Source of the DNA: Marinobacter maroccanus
GTDB taxonomy: Bacteria; Pseudomonadota; Gammaproteobacteria; Pseudomonadales; Oleiphilaceae
Direction: 5' to 3'
DNA length: 64,000 bases
Assembly: GCF_002933275.1 (NCBI RefSeq)
Contig: NZ_PSSX01000007.1
Coordinates: 102,664-166,663 of the forward strand
Positions within the stretch are counted from its first letter, which is position 1. Each line of letters starts with the position of its first letter. Shown here in pieces: positions 52,786 to 62,532 of the stretch. The notes under the pieces are model-generated. The model saw only the letters and a program-made list of their open reading frames with translations, was not told where the DNA came from and made no database searches. A program made the position numbers and the translations under genes.

Positions 52786-54399
52786 ATGAACGACGAAAGC
52801 CAGAAAGAAAAACTCAGGCAGCATTTCGCACGCCGTGTAACAACCCAGGCCCGGGTTGTTCTCGACACCTGGCAGAAAATTCACGAAGACCGAGACAAGG
52901 CCGCCGCCCACCGCAACGAGTTTGCCGCCGCCGCCGATAAGCTGGTGCGCTACGCCCAGCGGTTCGAAATGGACAGCCACGCCAGGGCCGGGCAGACCAC
53001 GCTGGAACTGATCAACCAGTGGGAACCGGGTTCGGCACTGGACGATAGCCTTGAGCGACGGCTGCAGGACGCCATCGAGACCCTGTCCCAGAGCACCCTG
53101 CGCAGGACCGACCTCAACAGTTCCGAGTCGCCCCACCAGTTCCGCCGCACCCCGGTCTACATTGCTCTGGCCAACCAGGAAATGGCTAGCCGCCTGATCC
53201 GGCAACTTGAGTTTTTCGGCTTCCGGGCCTCGGCCTTTGCCAACGCCGATGAACTCACCGAAGCCTGCGCTCTCCATAAGCCCGAAACCATCCTGGTGGA
53301 CGTCAATTTTGGCGGTTCGGCCAACGCCGGCATTACCACCATCGAACACCTGCAGGAACGTCACGATACGCCCATCCCCATTATCTTCATGAGCGACGAG
53401 GACGGCTCTATCGAAACCCGCCTGCAGGCCTCACGTTGCGGCGGGGAAGAGTTCTTCTATCCTGCCGTCGACCCGGGCCAGCTGATCGAAAAGATCGAAA
53501 CCTACACCCACGGGAATACCGTGGAGCCCTACAAGGTTCTGGTGCTGGACGACTCCCGGGCCCAGGCCAAGTATATGGAAACGGTGTTGAAGAAGGCGGG
53601 CATGACAGCCCACATCATCACCGACCCGATGCAGATCATCCACGCGCTGGAGGAGTTCTCTCCGGAGATCATCATCCTGGACATGTATATGCCCGGCTGC
53701 ACCGGCATGGAAATCGCCCGGGTGATCCGCCAGCAGGACCGCTTCCACAGCGTGCCCATTATTTACCTGTCGGCCGAAGAAGACGTCAGCAAACAACTCC
53801 ATGCCATGAGCCTGGGGGGTGACGACTTCCTGACCAAACCCATCGACCCGAAACACCTGATCGCCACCATCCACAACCGCGGGCGCCGTGCCCGCTCCCT
53901 GCTGGCGCTGATGATCCGTGACAGCCTGACTGGCCTGTTCAATCACACCCATACGCTCCACCTGCTGGACCAGGAGATTGTGCGGGCGCGCCAGAAAGAC
54001 CAGTCGCTGTGCTTTGCTATGATCGACATCGATTATTTCAAGAAAGTGAACGACACCTTCGGCCACCCGATTGGCGACCGTGTGTTGCGAAGCCTGTCGA
54101 TGTTCCTCAAGCAGCGCCTGCGCAAGACCGATCATATTGGCCGATATGGCGGAGAAGAATTTGCCATTATCCTGCCCAATACCCGCCCGAGCGATGCCCG
54201 GAACGTTCTCAATGAAATCCGGGAGCGGTTTTCGGAGCTGCAGCAGCCGGCCGGCGACCGCGAATTCAACGTCACCTTCAGTTGCGGCATCGCAGCCTGG
54301 AATGACGACACCTCGCAGGCATTGTGCGAGCGGGCAGACCGGGCGCTCTACAGTTCCAAGGAACTTGGCCGCAACTGCGTGACGGTGGCGGATTCCTGA
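52786..54399 (+). CDS. Diguanylate cyclase with two receiver domains
   Basis: The 537-residue cytoplasmic protein has an N-terminal helical, Hpt-like region (about residues 1-110), a degenerate first receiver (about 120-240, ETILVDVNFGG), a full second receiver (about 250-370, KVLVLDDSRAQ, acceptor in IIILDMYMPG) and a C-terminal GGDEF domain with intact RYGGEEFAIILP. It should make c-di-GMP on phosphorylation. The upstream frame to 52420 is promoter DNA of the divergent lapD-like gene. Its product could be read by that receptor. Confidence 0.9.
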   Translation: MNDESQKEKLRQHFARRVTTQARVVLDTWQKIHEDRDKAAAHRNEFAAAADKLVRYAQRFEMDSHARAGQTTLELINQWEPGSALDDSLERRLQDAIETLSQSTLRRTDLNSSESPHQFRRTPVYIALANQEMASRLIRQLEFFGFRASAFANADELTEACALHKPETILVDVNFGGSANAGITTIEHLQERHDTPIPIIFMSDEDGSIETRLQASRCGGEEFFYPAVDPGQLIEKIETYTHGNTVEPYKVLVLDDSRAQAKYMETVLKKAGMTAHIITDPMQIIHALEEFSPEIIILDMYMPGCTGMEIARVIRQQDRFHSVPIIYLSAEEDVSKQLHAMSLGGDDFLTKPIDPKHLIATIHNRGRRARSLLALMIRDSLTGLFNHTHTLHLLDQEIVRARQKDQSLCFAMIDIDYFKKVNDTFGHPIGDRVLRSLSMFLKQRLRKTDHIGRYGGEEFAIILPNTRPSDARNVLNEIRERFSELQQPAGDREFNVTFSCGIAAWNDDTSQALCERADRALYSSKELGRNCVTVADS

Positions 54400-54454
54400 T
54401 TCCTGGCGGTCCCGGGCCGTATCCCTCTGCGCAAAACTTCCCAGACAATTTTCG

Positions 54455-54494
54455 GTCGGGCATGGCTCAGTCACTGCCCGGCTGCTACCTTTTA
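54455..54494 (+). terminator. Probable terminator of the diguanylate cyclase gene
   Basis: GTCGGGCA (54455-54462) pairs with TGCCCGGC (54475-54482) with one G-U pair; a T-rich tract CTACCTTTTA follows. Confidence 0.6.
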
Positions 54495-54714
54495 TGAAAC
54501 CAACGTCGTATAGAAGTTCGTTCCGCCGTTCACGACAATGATTGTCATCAGCGGAAAGGTCCCGTTTCGATTCATGTGCCGTCTTTTTACGACCAATGGA
54601 CAACAGGAACGATTGTCAAAAAGTGTTGATCTGAACAAAACAAGCACGCACCATTGGGGGAACATGCCGTTAAATTCGGCGATCCTGTAAAAAGACACCA
54701 AGGCAGACAGCACC
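54495..54714 (+). promoter_or_regulatory. Upstream region of aroQ-accBC with a palindrome
   Basis: Between the terminator and aroQ, GACAATGATTGTC (54534-54546) is a perfect odd palindrome that resembles a half-length Fur box. CTGTAAAAAGACACCAAGGCAG lies closer to the start. No small gene was found. Confidence 0.4.
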
Positions 54715-55155
54715 ATGTCGACAATTCTCGTACTCCATGGACCCAACCTCAACATGCTCGGCACACGCGAGCCGGAGGTCTATGGCTACGAGACACTGGC
54801 AGATATCGACGACCGGTTGCGTTCACAGGCGGCAGAGCGCGGGCACCATCTGCTGCACCTGCAATCAAACGCCGAATACGAACTGATTGAACGGGTTCAC
54901 GAGGCCCGGGCGGAAGGCGTGGATTTCATCATCATCAATCCAGCAGCTTTCACCCACACCAGCGTTGCCCTGCGGGATGCCATGCTGGCTTCGGGAATTC
55001 CTTTTGTTGAAGTGCATCTTTCCAACGTGCATGCACGGGAACCGTTCCGGCATCACTCCTATTTCTCGGATATCGCCGAAGGCGTTATCTGTGGGCTGGG
55101 TAGCCAGGGGTACGACCTCGCACTCCAGGCGGCCCTGAAACGCATTCACCGATAG
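54715..55155 (+). CDS. aroQ: Type II 3-dehydroquinate dehydratase AroQ
   Basis: The 146-residue dodecameric enzyme of the shikimate pathway has [18 protein letters not shown] with the flexible-loop Arg18 and Tyr23, [16 protein letters not shown], and [17 protein letters not shown]. It precedes accB-accC as in Pseudomonas, where the three form one operon. Confidence 0.96.
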   Translation: MSTILVLHGPNLNMLGTREPEVYGYETLADIDDRLRSQAAERGHHLLHLQSNAEYELIERVHEARAEGVDFIIINPAAFTHTSVALRDAMLASGIPFVEVHLSNVHAREPFRHHSYFSDIAEGVICGLGSQGYDLALQAALKRIHR

Positions 55156-55182
55156 ACCTGACACAACGGGACTGGACTGACT

Positions 55183-55650
55183 ATGGATATTCGTAAAATC
55201 AAGAAACTGATCGAGCTGCTCGAGGAATCTGACGTCGAGGAGCTGGAGATTCACGAAGCGGACGATTCGGTGCGTATCTCCCGCCGCCGTGAGCCGGCCG
55301 CAGGCACCCAGTACGTGAGCCACTATCCGGCGCCTGCCCAGCAGCCCGCGCCAGCTCCGGCCCCGGCAGCATCTGCCCCGGCCTCCGAAGAATCTTCTGC
55401 GCCAGCAGGTCCGTCGGGCCATACCGTAAAGTCGCCCATGGTGGGCACCTTCTACCGTTCTCCTTCTCCCACCGCCAAGGCGTTTGTGGAAGTTGGCCAG
55501 ACGGTCAAAGAGGGTGATGTCATCTGCATCGTGGAAGCCATGAAGATGATGAACCAGATTGAGGCCGACAAGAGCGGAACAATCCAGGACATCCTGGTCG
55601 AGAATGGCCAGCCGGTTGAGTTTGACCAGCCCCTGGTCGTCATTTCCTGA
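55183..55650 (+). CDS. accB: Biotin carboxyl carrier protein of acetyl-CoA carboxylase
   Basis: The 155-residue protein has an N-terminal helical region, a Pro/Ala linker (about residues 48-78) and a biotinyl domain with VEAMKMMNQ; Lys121 is the biotin site. It carries CO2 from AccC to the carboxyltransferase for fatty acid synthesis. It is spaced 27 bp from aroQ and 18 bp from accC. Confidence 0.97.
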   Translation: MDIRKIKKLIELLEESDVEELEIHEADDSVRISRRREPAAGTQYVSHYPAPAQQPAPAPAPAASAPASEESSAPAGPSGHTVKSPMVGTFYRSPSPTAKAFVEVGQTVKEGDVICIVEAMKMMNQIEADKSGTIQDILVENGQPVEFDQPLVVIS

Positions 55651-55668
55651 ACGCGGTGATAGCTACTC

Positions 55669-57015
55669 ATGGCCATGTTAGAAAAAGTTCTGATCGCAAA
55701 CCGGGGTGAAATTGCCCTCCGGATTTTGCGCGCGTGCAAGGAGTTGGGCATCAAGACCGTGGCAGTGCATTCCCAGGTCGATCGAGACCTGATGCATGTG
55801 CGTCTCGCTGACGAGTCCGTCTGTATTGGTCCCAACAGCGCGACCGACAGCTACCTGAACATCCCGACCATCATCAGCGCCGCCGAGGTGACCGATTCCG
55901 TGGGTATCCACCCCGGCTATGGTTTCCTCGCCGAGAACGCCGATTTTGCCGAGCAGGTGGAAAAAAGCGGGTTCCGGTTTATCGGACCAAAAGCGGACAC
56001 TATCCGCCTGATGGGCAACAAGGTGTCGGCCATCAACGCCATGATCAAGGCCGGCGTTCCGACCGTGCCAGGATCGGATGGCCCGCTGGACGACGACGAA
56101 GAGCGCACTCTGCGGATTGCCCGTGAAATCGGCTACCCGGTGATGATCAAGGCGGCTTCCGGCGGCGGTGGTCGCGGCATGCAGGTGGTCCACTCAGAGG
56201 CGGCTCTGCTAAAAGGTGTCCAGATTACCCAGAGTGAGGCCAAGAACGCCTTCGGCGACCCTACGGTGTACCTGGAAAAGTTCCTGGAGGCCCCGCGTCA
56301 CGTTGAAGTCCAGGTGCTGGCTGATATGCACGGTAACTGCATTCATCTGGGCGACCGTGACTGCTCCATGCAGCGCCGGAACCAGAAGGTCATCGAAGAA
56401 GCCCCGGCCCCGGACGTCGATCCGGAATCCCGGGAGCGCACCCTCAAGGCGTGCACCGATGCCTGCAAGGAAATCGGTTATGTGGGCGCCGGCACCTTCG
56501 AATTCCTGTACCAGGACGGCGAGTTTTATTTCATCGAAATGAACACCCGGGTTCAGGTGGAGCACCCGGTCTCCGAAATGGTTACCGGCGTGGACATTGT
56601 CCGCGAGCAACTACGCATCGCCAGTGGTCTCCCGCTGCAATACACCCAGGACGACATCCGGATTTCCGGGCACGCCATGGAATGCCGGATCAACGCCGAA
56701 GATCCAAAAACCTTCGTACCCAGCCCGGGCAAGGTCACGCATTTCCACGCCCCCGGCGGTAATGGTGTGCGGGTGGATTCACACCTGTATAGCGGCTATA
56801 CGGTCCCGCCCTACTACGATTCCCTGGTGGCAAAACTGATCACCTGGGGCGATGACAGGGACATTGCCCGGCGCCGCATGAAAAATGCACTTGATGAACT
56901 GGTGGTCGAGGGCATCAAGACCAACCAGCCCCTGCATCGGAAACTGGTACGCGATGGTGGCTTTAAAAAGGTAGACTTCACCATCCACTACCTTGAGAAA
57001 CTGATGCGGGATTAA
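55669..57015 (+). CDS. accC: Biotin carboxylase subunit of acetyl-CoA carboxylase
   Basis: The 448-residue ATP-grasp enzyme carboxylates biotin on AccB. Motifs are [30 protein letters not shown] (glycine-rich loop), [20 protein letters not shown] (metal and catalytic residues) and [11 protein letters not shown]. ATGs at 55669 and 55675 are both possible. prmA follows 2 bp after the stop. Confidence 0.97.
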   Translation: MAMLEKVLIANRGEIALRILRACKELGIKTVAVHSQVDRDLMHVRLADESVCIGPNSATDSYLNIPTIISAAEVTDSVGIHPGYGFLAENADFAEQVEKSGFRFIGPKADTIRLMGNKVSAINAMIKAGVPTVPGSDGPLDDDEERTLRIAREIGYPVMIKAASGGGGRGMQVVHSEAALLKGVQITQSEAKNAFGDPTVYLEKFLEAPRHVEVQVLADMHGNCIHLGDRDCSMQRRNQKVIEEAPAPDVDPESRERTLKACTDACKEIGYVGAGTFEFLYQDGEFYFIEMNTRVQVEHPVSEMVTGVDIVREQLRIASGLPLQYTQDDIRISGHAMECRINAEDPKTFVPSPGKVTHFHAPGGNGVRVDSHLYSGYTVPPYYDSLVAKLITWGDDRDIARRRMKNALDELVVEGIKTNQPLHRKLVRDGGFKKVDFTIHYLEKLMRD

Positions 57016-57017
57016 TC

Positions 57018-57914
57018 ATGCCCTGGATACAACTCCAGATCCCGGCTGATCCGGACAATGCGGATCAGCTGGAAGATCTGCTCATGGAGATGGGCTCCGA
57101 CGCCGTCTCCATGGAGGATGCCGCCGACCAGCCCCTGTACGAGCCCGACCCGGGCACCACCCCTCTCTGGAGCCAGACTACCGTGACCGGATTATTTGAT
57201 TCCGGCCGGGATATCGAGCAGCTTTGCGCCGATATCCGGGATGCCTGGCACCAGCAAACCCAACAGGCGCTTCCCGAAATCGAAGTGACACTGGTTGAGG
57301 ACAAGGATTGGGAACGGGCCTGGATGGACGATTTTCAGCCCCTGAAATTCGGCGAACGCCTCTGGATTGTTCCCAGCTGGCACGACGCCCCGGACCCCGA
57401 TGCGGCGAACCTGATGCTGGACCCAGGCCTGGCCTTCGGCACCGGCACCCATCCGACCACAGCCCTGTGCCTGGAATGGCTCGACGGCCAGGACGCCCGG
57501 GGCAAGCAGGTCATCGATTATGGCTGCGGCTCAGGCATTCTCGGCCTTGCGGCCCTGCTGCTTGGCGCAGACCATGTGATTGGCGTCGATACAGACCCGC
57601 AGGCCCTCGAAGCCAGCCGTGAGAATGCACGTCGTAATGGCGTTGATGATAGCAAGCTGGACCTGTTTCTGCCCGAAGACGAACCCGAGACCAAAGCCGA
57701 CATCATGCTGGCTAATATCCTGGCCCAGCCCCTGATCGGCCTTGCCCCTCACCTTGCATCCCGGACCAGACCCGGCGGCGACCTGGTGTTGTCCGGCATA
57801 CTGTCCAACCAGGCCCGGGAAGTGATGGCCGCCTACGAGCCCTGGTTCGTGATGGACGAGCCCGAACAGCGGGAAGAGTGGATACGCCTCACAGGACGGC
57901 GCAACGACAGATGA
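57018..57914 (+). CDS. prmA: Ribosomal protein L11 methyltransferase PrmA
   Basis: The 298-residue SAM methyltransferase trimethylates ribosomal protein L11. The motifs DPGLAFGTGTHPTTALCLEW and DYGCGSGILGLAALLLG are typical, with ANILAQPL as the NILA motif. It is 2 bp from accC, so it is in the same operon. Confidence 0.96.
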   Translation: MPWIQLQIPADPDNADQLEDLLMEMGSDAVSMEDAADQPLYEPDPGTTPLWSQTTVTGLFDSGRDIEQLCADIRDAWHQQTQQALPEIEVTLVEDKDWERAWMDDFQPLKFGERLWIVPSWHDAPDPDAANLMLDPGLAFGTGTHPTTALCLEWLDGQDARGKQVIDYGCGSGILGLAALLLGADHVIGVDTDPQALEASRENARRNGVDDSKLDLFLPEDEPETKADIMLANILAQPLIGLAPHLASRTRPGGDLVLSGILSNQAREVMAAYEPWFVMDEPEQREEWIRLTGRRNDR

Positions 57915-57975
57915 CGAAACCGGTCTTAACGACTAAACTCCGACACTCGTAGCCCAGTCGCTTTCAGGAAGAAGC

Positions 57976-59220
57976 ATGACCCAGAGCAGCCTGCAGACAC
58001 AGTGCCCGAACTGCCAGACCCGATTCCGGGTAACCGAAGAACAGCTTGGCATTGCCAAGGGCAAGGTACGCTGCGGGAACTGCATGAAAGTGTTCAACGC
58101 CATCGAACACCAGGTTATCCCCGGCGGGGGCGAGAAACCACAAACTCCACCCACCCCTGAGAAACCGGCGGACACTCCATCTTCGGCCGGCACCGGCGTC
58201 AGCGAGGAAGATTTTGTCTTCGCTGACAACCCAGAAGAGGATGCGGCGGAAGGCCGCTACGCCGGCACCAAGCTGACCTTCTCCGATGACGAGTTAAGCG
58301 ACAGCTTCCGCAGCTTTGATGAACGCGACGAAGCAGACTACAAGGACGCTGACACCGACAGTTCCGATGAGCAAGTCGATGAAAGCTGGGCCGAAGCCAT
58401 TCTTCAGGATGACGAGCCAGCAGCCCGGAAACCCTCTGAACCCCAACGCCCCGAGCCTGCCCCCGAACCAGAGCCCGAGGAAACCGCGCCTGAACCGGAG
58501 CCGAGAGCAGAGCCTCGCCCTGAGCTGAGCCTCGAAGAGGAACCGGTGTTCGAGCAGACAGCAACACCCTCTTCCGCTGCCACCCGGCCGACCAGGGAAC
58601 CTGATCCGTTCGATGACTTTGTGGACGAATCCGGTTTCGATTTCGATGAAACGGATCGACCGGCCGACGCCTTCCATGCCGACCCGCCCTTCCGGGACTT
58701 GCGTCGCGACCCCGTTGCCGTCGATTCGGGCGGAAGCGGCATCCGGACCATAGTGTGGAGTGTTATTGTGCTGGGCCTGATCGGCGTTCTGATTGCCCAG
58801 GTAACCTGGTTCCAGTTTGACCGTCTGTCGGCCATTCCCGAGTTGCGGCCATTCTATGAAAAAGGGTGCGAGCTGGCCGGCTGTGAGCTCAAACCGCTGA
58901 TCAACGTTGAAGCCATACAGAGCCGGAAACTGGTGGTTCGGACCGACCCGGATAACCGCTCGCAACTGGTAGTCGATGCTGTGATCATCAACCGGGCCGA
59001 CTTCGAACAACCGTTTCCTGCCATTGCCCTGACCTTTTCCAACCTGAATGGCGATGTGGTTGCCCAGAGCCTGTTCACGCCCGAAGAATACCTGGCCGGC
59101 GAAGGCAGGGAGCTGGACGCCATGCCCACGGATACGCCCGTGCGCATTGCCATCAACATCCGGGATCCCGGTCGTGACGCAGTGAATTACAACATCCTCT
59201 TCCGCCCCCACGCACCCTGA
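57976..59220 (+). CDS. Zinc-ribbon DUF3426 membrane protein
   Basis: The 414-residue protein has an N-terminal MJ0042-type zinc ribbon (CPNCQTRF and CGNCMKVF), a long acidic Pro/Glu-rich linker, one membrane segment (IVWSVIVLGLIGVLIAQVTW) and a C-terminal DUF3426 domain. Function is unknown; the gene is usually placed between prmA and dusB in gammaproteobacteria. AGGAAGAAGC precedes the ATG. Confidence 0.92.
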   Translation: MTQSSLQTQCPNCQTRFRVTEEQLGIAKGKVRCGNCMKVFNAIEHQVIPGGGEKPQTPPTPEKPADTPSSAGTGVSEEDFVFADNPEEDAAEGRYAGTKLTFSDDELSDSFRSFDERDEADYKDADTDSSDEQVDESWAEAILQDDEPAARKPSEPQRPEPAPEPEPEETAPEPEPRAEPRPELSLEEEPVFEQTATPSSAATRPTREPDPFDDFVDESGFDFDETDRPADAFHADPPFRDLRRDPVAVDSGGSGIRTIVWSVIVLGLIGVLIAQVTWFQFDRLSAIPELRPFYEKGCELAGCELKPLINVEAIQSRKLVVRTDPDNRSQLVVDAVIINRADFEQPFPAIALTFSNLNGDVVAQSLFTPEEYLAGEGRELDAMPTDTPVRIAINIRDPGRDAVNYNILFRPHAP

Positions 59221-59444
59221 TGCAGTAAGGAAGTATTTACTCGACAGCCATTACCGACGGCCATCGCACAGAACAAAAGTCAACCAGAAAGGGCGAAAAA
59301 TAATCAATTTTTTCACCGCCCAGCCCCTTCAATCATGGTCCACCCGGCGGTATCATTACCGCCCTTCGGATGCTGGATCGGTTACTTATTGAACAACCGC
59401 TCAGTCCGACCTTTGCTTAACCCGCTGTGACACGGACTCAGATC

Positions 59445-60443
59445 ATGCTGCCAACGGCAAAAATCGGGCCGTACACCTTGCCCAACCCTTTGATTGTTGC
59501 GCCCATGGCTGGCGTAACAGACCGCCCTTTCCGTCTTTTATGCCGGAGGTTGGGCGCTGGTCTGGCGGTGTCGGAGATGGTCATAGCGGACAGCAAACTC
59601 TGGCATACGCGCAAGTCCCGGACACGCCTTAACCATCAAGGTGAGCCGGAACCCCGCTCGGTGCAGATTGCCGGCGGTGATCCGCAAATGCTGGCCGACG
59701 CCGCCCGTCAAAATGCGGAATTCGGCGCCCAGATCATCGACATCAATATGGGTTGTCCGGCCAAGAAGGTCTGTAACAAGGCGGCCGGCTCCGCCCTGAT
59801 GAAGGATGAAACCCTGGTTCGCGACATTCTTGAGGCGGTGGTTCAGGCGGTTGATGTTCCCGTCACCCTCAAGATGCGTACCGGATGGGATCGGGACAAC
59901 CGCAATGCACTGGTCATTGCCCGGATGGCGGAGGACGCCGGGATTCAGGCTGTTGCCATCCATGGCCGGACCCGTGCAGATAAGTACGAGGGCAACGCCG
60001 AGTACGACACCATCGCCGATGTGAAGTCCCGCATCAGCATTCCGGTGTTTGCCAACGGGGATATTACATCGCCGGAGAAAGCCCGGGACGTGCTTCGCCA
60101 TACCGGTGCTGATGGGTTGCTGATAGGCCGTGCCGCCCAGGGCAGCCCCTGGATTTTTCGGGAAATCCGGCATTTCCTGGAAACCGGCAGCCACATGGCC
60201 GCACCGGAGCTGGATGAGGTCGAGGATATTCTGACCGAGCATCTCCAGGCACTGCACGCCTTCTATGGCGAGACCATGGGTGTGCGTATTGCCAGAAAAC
60301 ATGTGGGCTGGTACCTGCAGTCCCACGATCCGGGTAAACAGTTCCGCAAACGCTTCAACGCCATCGACGATGCGCTGGAGCAGAGAGACACGATTCAACG
60401 GTATTTTGCAGGCTTACGAAATGGAGAGGTATTCGCAGCATGA
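59445..60443 (+). CDS. dusB: tRNA-dihydrouridine synthase DusB
   Basis: The FMN enzyme (about 332 residues) reduces uridine in tRNA. It shows [15 protein letters not shown], the catalytic Cys in [12 protein letters not shown], and [10 protein letters not shown]. The ATG at 59445 suits the family start; a GTG at 59427 is an alternative. It overlaps fis by 4 bp, the standard dusB-fis operon, whose promoter should lie in the 206-bp gap upstream. Confidence 0.95.
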   Translation: MLPTAKIGPYTLPNPLIVAPMAGVTDRPFRLLCRRLGAGLAVSEMVIADSKLWHTRKSRTRLNHQGEPEPRSVQIAGGDPQMLADAARQNAEFGAQIIDINMGCPAKKVCNKAAGSALMKDETLVRDILEAVVQAVDVPVTLKMRTGWDRDNRNALVIARMAEDAGIQAVAIHGRTRADKYEGNAEYDTIADVKSRISIPVFANGDITSPEKARDVLRHTGADGLLIGRAAQGSPWIFREIRHFLETGSHMAAPELDEVEDILTEHLQALHAFYGETMGVRIARKHVGWYLQSHDPGKQFRKRFNAIDDALEQRDTIQRYFAGLRNGEVFAA

Positions 60444-60757
60444 GCGCTGAGACTTTGGCAAACGACAACCTGAGCACCCCGGCCAACGATGATATCCATC
60501 AGTTGCAGACGGTGAACAGCAGCGGCAACACCGTCACACTGCGCGACAGCGTTGAGGTGGCCCTGAAAAACTACTTCGCCCAGCTGGACGGCGCTCCGGT
60601 GACCGAAGTCTACCAGCTGGTACTTTCCGAAGTGGAAGCCCCGCTGCTGGAGCAGGTGATGAAATACACCCGTAACAACCAGACCAAGGCCTCTACCATG
60701 CTGGGTCTGAACCGAGGAACCCTGCGCAAGAAGCTGAAGCAGTACGGTCTGCTATAA
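60440..60757 (+). CDS. fis: DNA-binding protein Fis
   Basis: The 105-residue nucleoid protein has the C-terminal helix-turn-helix [20 protein letters not shown] and ends KQYGLL, near-identical to Fis of other gammaproteobacteria. It bends DNA and regulates rRNA and many growth-phase genes. The ATG overlaps the dusB stop. Confidence 0.96.
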   Translation: MSAETLANDNLSTPANDDIHQLQTVNSSGNTVTLRDSVEVALKNYFAQLDGAPVTEVYQLVLSEVEAPLLEQVMKYTRNNQTKASTMLGLNRGTLRKKLKQYGLL

Positions 60758-60772
60758 TCCAGACATTTGAAG

Positions 60773-60803
60773 AGGGCCTCCCGGACACCATTCGCGAGGC
60801 CCT
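60773..60803 (+). terminator. Hairpin between fis and purH
   Basis: AGGGCCTC (60773-60780) and GAGGCCCT (60796-60803) form an 8-bp stem; only a short T-rich tail follows, so it may be a partial terminator. Confidence 0.6.
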
Positions 60804-60835
60804 TATTCGTTCATCTCCAGCGAAGAAAGTGACCC

Positions 60836-62416
60836 ATGGCAAACCAGGCTAACACCTCCGTCCGTCGCGCCCTGATCAGCGTGAGTGATAAAACCGGCAT
60901 CGTCGATTTCGGACGCGCCCTGACCGAGCGCGGCGTTGAGCTGCTCTCTACTGGTGGCACCTACCGGCTCCTGAAAGAAAACAGCATCTCGGTAACAGAA
61001 GTCTCTGACTACACCGGTTTTCCCGAAATGATGGATGGCCGGGTAAAAACCCTGCATCCGAAGATCCATGGCGGGATTCTTGGCCGCCGTGGTACCGACG
61101 ACGCCGTAATGTCCGAGCATGGCATCAGCCCTATTGATATGGTTGTGGTCAACCTCTATCCGTTCGAGGAGACTGTGGCTAACCCGGATTGTGACCTGCC
61201 GACTGCCAGTGAAAATATTGATATCGGCGGGCCGACCATGGTTCGCGCCGCCGCCAAGAACCACAACGACGTCGCGATCGTGGTGAACGCCTCCGATTAC
61301 AGCCGGGTTCTGAAAGAGCTGGATGCCAACGATGGCCAACTGAGCTACAGCACCCGGTTCGATCTCGCGGTCAAGGCATTTGAGCACACGGCGGGCTACG
61401 ATGGCGCCATTGCCAACTACCTGGGTGGCCGCACGCCAGACAACGACAACGTCGATTTCCCCCGCACCTTCAACGCCCAGTACGTGAAGGTCCAGGACAT
61501 GCGTTACGGCGAGAACCCGCATCAGCGCGCTGCCTTCTATGCCGAGCGCAACCCGAAAGAAGCCTGCGTAGCCACGGCCAAACAGCTCCAGGGCAAAGAG
61601 CTGAGCTACAACAACGTAGCCGACACCGATGCCGCCCTGGAATGCGTGAAGCCTTTTGCGGATCCGGCCTGCGTGATCGTCAAACACGCCAACCCCTGTG
61701 GTGTGGCGATCGGCGCCGATATCCGTCAGGCCTACGACCTGGCCTTCGCCACCGACCCCACCTCGGCCTTTGGCGGCATCATCGCCTTCAACCGTGAGCT
61801 GGATGCGGAAACCGCTAAAGCCATCATCGACCGCCAGTTTGTGGAAGTGATCATCGCCCCCACCGTCGCTCCGGAAGCCGTGGAACTGGTGTCCGCCAAA
61901 AAGAACGTTCGCCTGCTGGCCTGCGGCGAGTTTGACGGCGATCGTGCCCGTTCCATGGACTACAAGCGTGTCACCGGTGGCTTGCTGGTGCAGGATCGTG
62001 ACCTGGGCATGGTCGCCATGGAAGACGTCAAGGTTGTGACCGAACGCCAGCCCTCCGAGCAGGAACTTAATGACCTGCTGTTTGCCTGGGAAGTGGCCAA
62101 ATACGTCAAATCCAATGCCATTGTCTACGCCAAGGCCGGTCGCACCATCGGCGTCGGCGCAGGCCAGATGAGTCGGGTCTACAGCGCCAAGATTGCCGGC
62201 ATCAAGGCCGCCGATGAAGGTCTGGAAGTGAAAGGCTCGGTGATGGCTTCCGATGCTTTTTTCCCGTTCCGGGACGGCATCGATGCCGCTGCCGCAGCGG
62301 GGATCACAGCCGTTATCCAGCCTGGTGGCTCCATGCGCGACCAGGAAGTTATCGATGCTGCCAACGAGCACGGCATTGCCATGGTGTTCACTGGCATGCG
62401 TCATTTCCGACATTAA
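60836..62416 (+). CDS. purH: Bifunctional AICAR transformylase / IMP cyclohydrolase PurH
   Basis: The 526-residue enzyme completes purine synthesis. The N-terminal MGS-like cyclohydrolase domain includes [17 protein letters not shown] and STGGTYRLL. The C-terminal AICARFT domain has [12 protein letters not shown] and [10 protein letters not shown]. It is separated from purD by a pair of short palindromic repeats. Confidence 0.97.
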   Translation: MANQANTSVRRALISVSDKTGIVDFGRALTERGVELLSTGGTYRLLKENSISVTEVSDYTGFPEMMDGRVKTLHPKIHGGILGRRGTDDAVMSEHGISPIDMVVVNLYPFEETVANPDCDLPTASENIDIGGPTMVRAAAKNHNDVAIVVNASDYSRVLKELDANDGQLSYSTRFDLAVKAFEHTAGYDGAIANYLGGRTPDNDNVDFPRTFNAQYVKVQDMRYGENPHQRAAFYAERNPKEACVATAKQLQGKELSYNNVADTDAALECVKPFADPACVIVKHANPCGVAIGADIRQAYDLAFATDPTSAFGGIIAFNRELDAETAKAIIDRQFVEVIIAPTVAPEAVELVSAKKNVRLLACGEFDGDRARSMDYKRVTGGLLVQDRDLGMVAMEDVKVVTERQPSEQELNDLLFAWEVAKYVKSNAIVYAKAGRTIGVGAGQMSRVYSAKIAGIKAADEGLEVKGSVMASDAFFPFRDGIDAAAAAGITAVIQPGGSMRDQEVIDAANEHGIAMVFTGMRHFRH

Positions 62417-62431
62417 GGGAAGGTTCGGGAG

Positions 62432-62516
62432 TGTCGGATTACGCCGTTGGCTAATCCGACCTACGATCTGAAGCACGAATACAGTAGGTCGGATTAGCCG
62501 AAGGCGTAATCCGACA
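62432..62516. repeat. Pair of TAGGTCGGATTA-type repeats, inverted
   Basis: Two hairpin units (62432-62464 and 62484-62516) face each other; both contain GTCGGATTA with TAATCCGAC around an 8- to 11-nt loop. They sit in the purH-purD gap, so they are probably transcribed and could attenuate or protect the mRNA. Confidence 0.88.
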
Positions 62517-62532
62517 AAACAGGAATACGCTC

